Made by a program: the position numbers and the translations under genes. Below, piece after piece: positions 63,964 to 64,000 of a stretch of 64,000 nt of DNA (the stretch's first letter is position 1; every line of letters begins with the position of its first letter). The notes beneath the pieces were generated by a model, which ran no database searches, had not been told where the DNA came from, and worked only from the letters and a program-made list of their open reading frames with translations. The stretch spans positions 1 through 64,000 of the forward strand of contig JAJVIL010000003.1 of assembly GCA_022072045.1 (NCBI GenBank), read 5' to 3'. Source of the DNA: Burkholderiaceae bacterium. GTDB lineage: Bacteria > Pseudomonadota > Gammaproteobacteria > Burkholderiales > Burkholderiaceae_C.

Positions 63964-64000
63964 ATGACCGAAGCCCACTTGCTGCACGAGCTGGTGGCCG
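63964..64000 (+). CDS. Start of a probable acyl-CoA ligase (AMP-dependent) of the exosortase-A gene set, partial
   Basis: Twelve codons are visible: MTEAHLLHELVA. In exosortase-A loci the ACP and hydrolases sit next to an AMP-dependent acyl-CoA ligase whose N-terminus commonly reads like LLHxLV; position and orientation fit. The assignment is an inference from context and very little sequence. Confidence 0.45.
   Translation, partial: MTEAHLLHELVA

Overview
The window is high-GC DNA typical of a betaproteobacterium of the order Burkholderiales (Rubrivivax/Leptothrix/Methylibium-like). The evidence is gene content and order: petABC followed by sspA-sspB and a tRNA-Thr, a dciA(DUF721)-M23 peptidase-secA-argJ block, a DUF971-ubiE pair, and a giant DUF3683/FAD/Fe-S oxidoreductase. 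All names come from reading translated sequence and recalled family features; no database search was run. I saw no insertion sequence, prophage, CRISPR array or rRNA.

Region 1 (1-30019) is mostly core genome. It holds the N-terminus of an S1C (HtrA-like) protease head-to-head with a Nif3-like gene, a PdxA-family dehydrogenase, a DUF1631 protein, mscL, the cytochrome bc1 operon petABC, the stringent starvation/ClpXP-adaptor pair sspAB and tRNA-Thr(TGT). A small accessory islet follows (YdcF-like protein and a beta-helix lipoprotein). Then come dciA, an M23 peptidase, secA, argJ, an MFS transporter, a complete ugpBAECQ glycerol-3-phosphate/glycerophosphodiester uptake operon on the minus strand, the giant FAD/Fe-S protein, a coiled-coil membrane protein, DUF971 and ubiE.

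Region 2 (30020-48900, plus strand) is an exopolysaccharide locus whose genes resemble the set that accompanies exosortase A (XrtA/PEP-CTERM systems). In order: initiating sugar-phosphate transferase, outer-membrane export lipoprotein, chain-length determinant, BY-type tyrosine autokinase, outer-membrane beta-barrel, polysaccharide deacetylase, GT4 glycosyltransferase, asparagine-synthase-like amidotransferase, second GT4, O-antigen-ligase-like protein, second deacetylase, FemAB-like protein, third GT and a secreted beta-helix lipoprotein. Many genes are a few bases apart or overlap, which suggests translational coupling. The 216-base leader before the first gene contains two sets of mutually exclusive G/C-rich pairings.

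Region 3 (48901-64000) continues the locus in blocks of changing strand. A minus-strand block runs DegT aminotransferase, tandem FemAB/GNAT fusion, flippase, TPR protein and a second asparagine synthase without its N-terminal cysteine. A plus-strand lipoprotein follows with a 16-proline stalk encoded by a CACCGC microsatellite. A second minus-strand block runs acyl carrier protein, exosortase-associated hydrolases 2 and 1, membrane acyltransferase, SASA-type esterase and glycosyltransferase. The first codons of a divergent gene, probably the acyl-CoA ligase of this gene set, close the window. The genes together predict synthesis, acylation and deacetylation, flipping, polymerisation and export of a decorated polysaccharide. 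No exosortase and no PEP-CTERM substrate gene was found inside the window.
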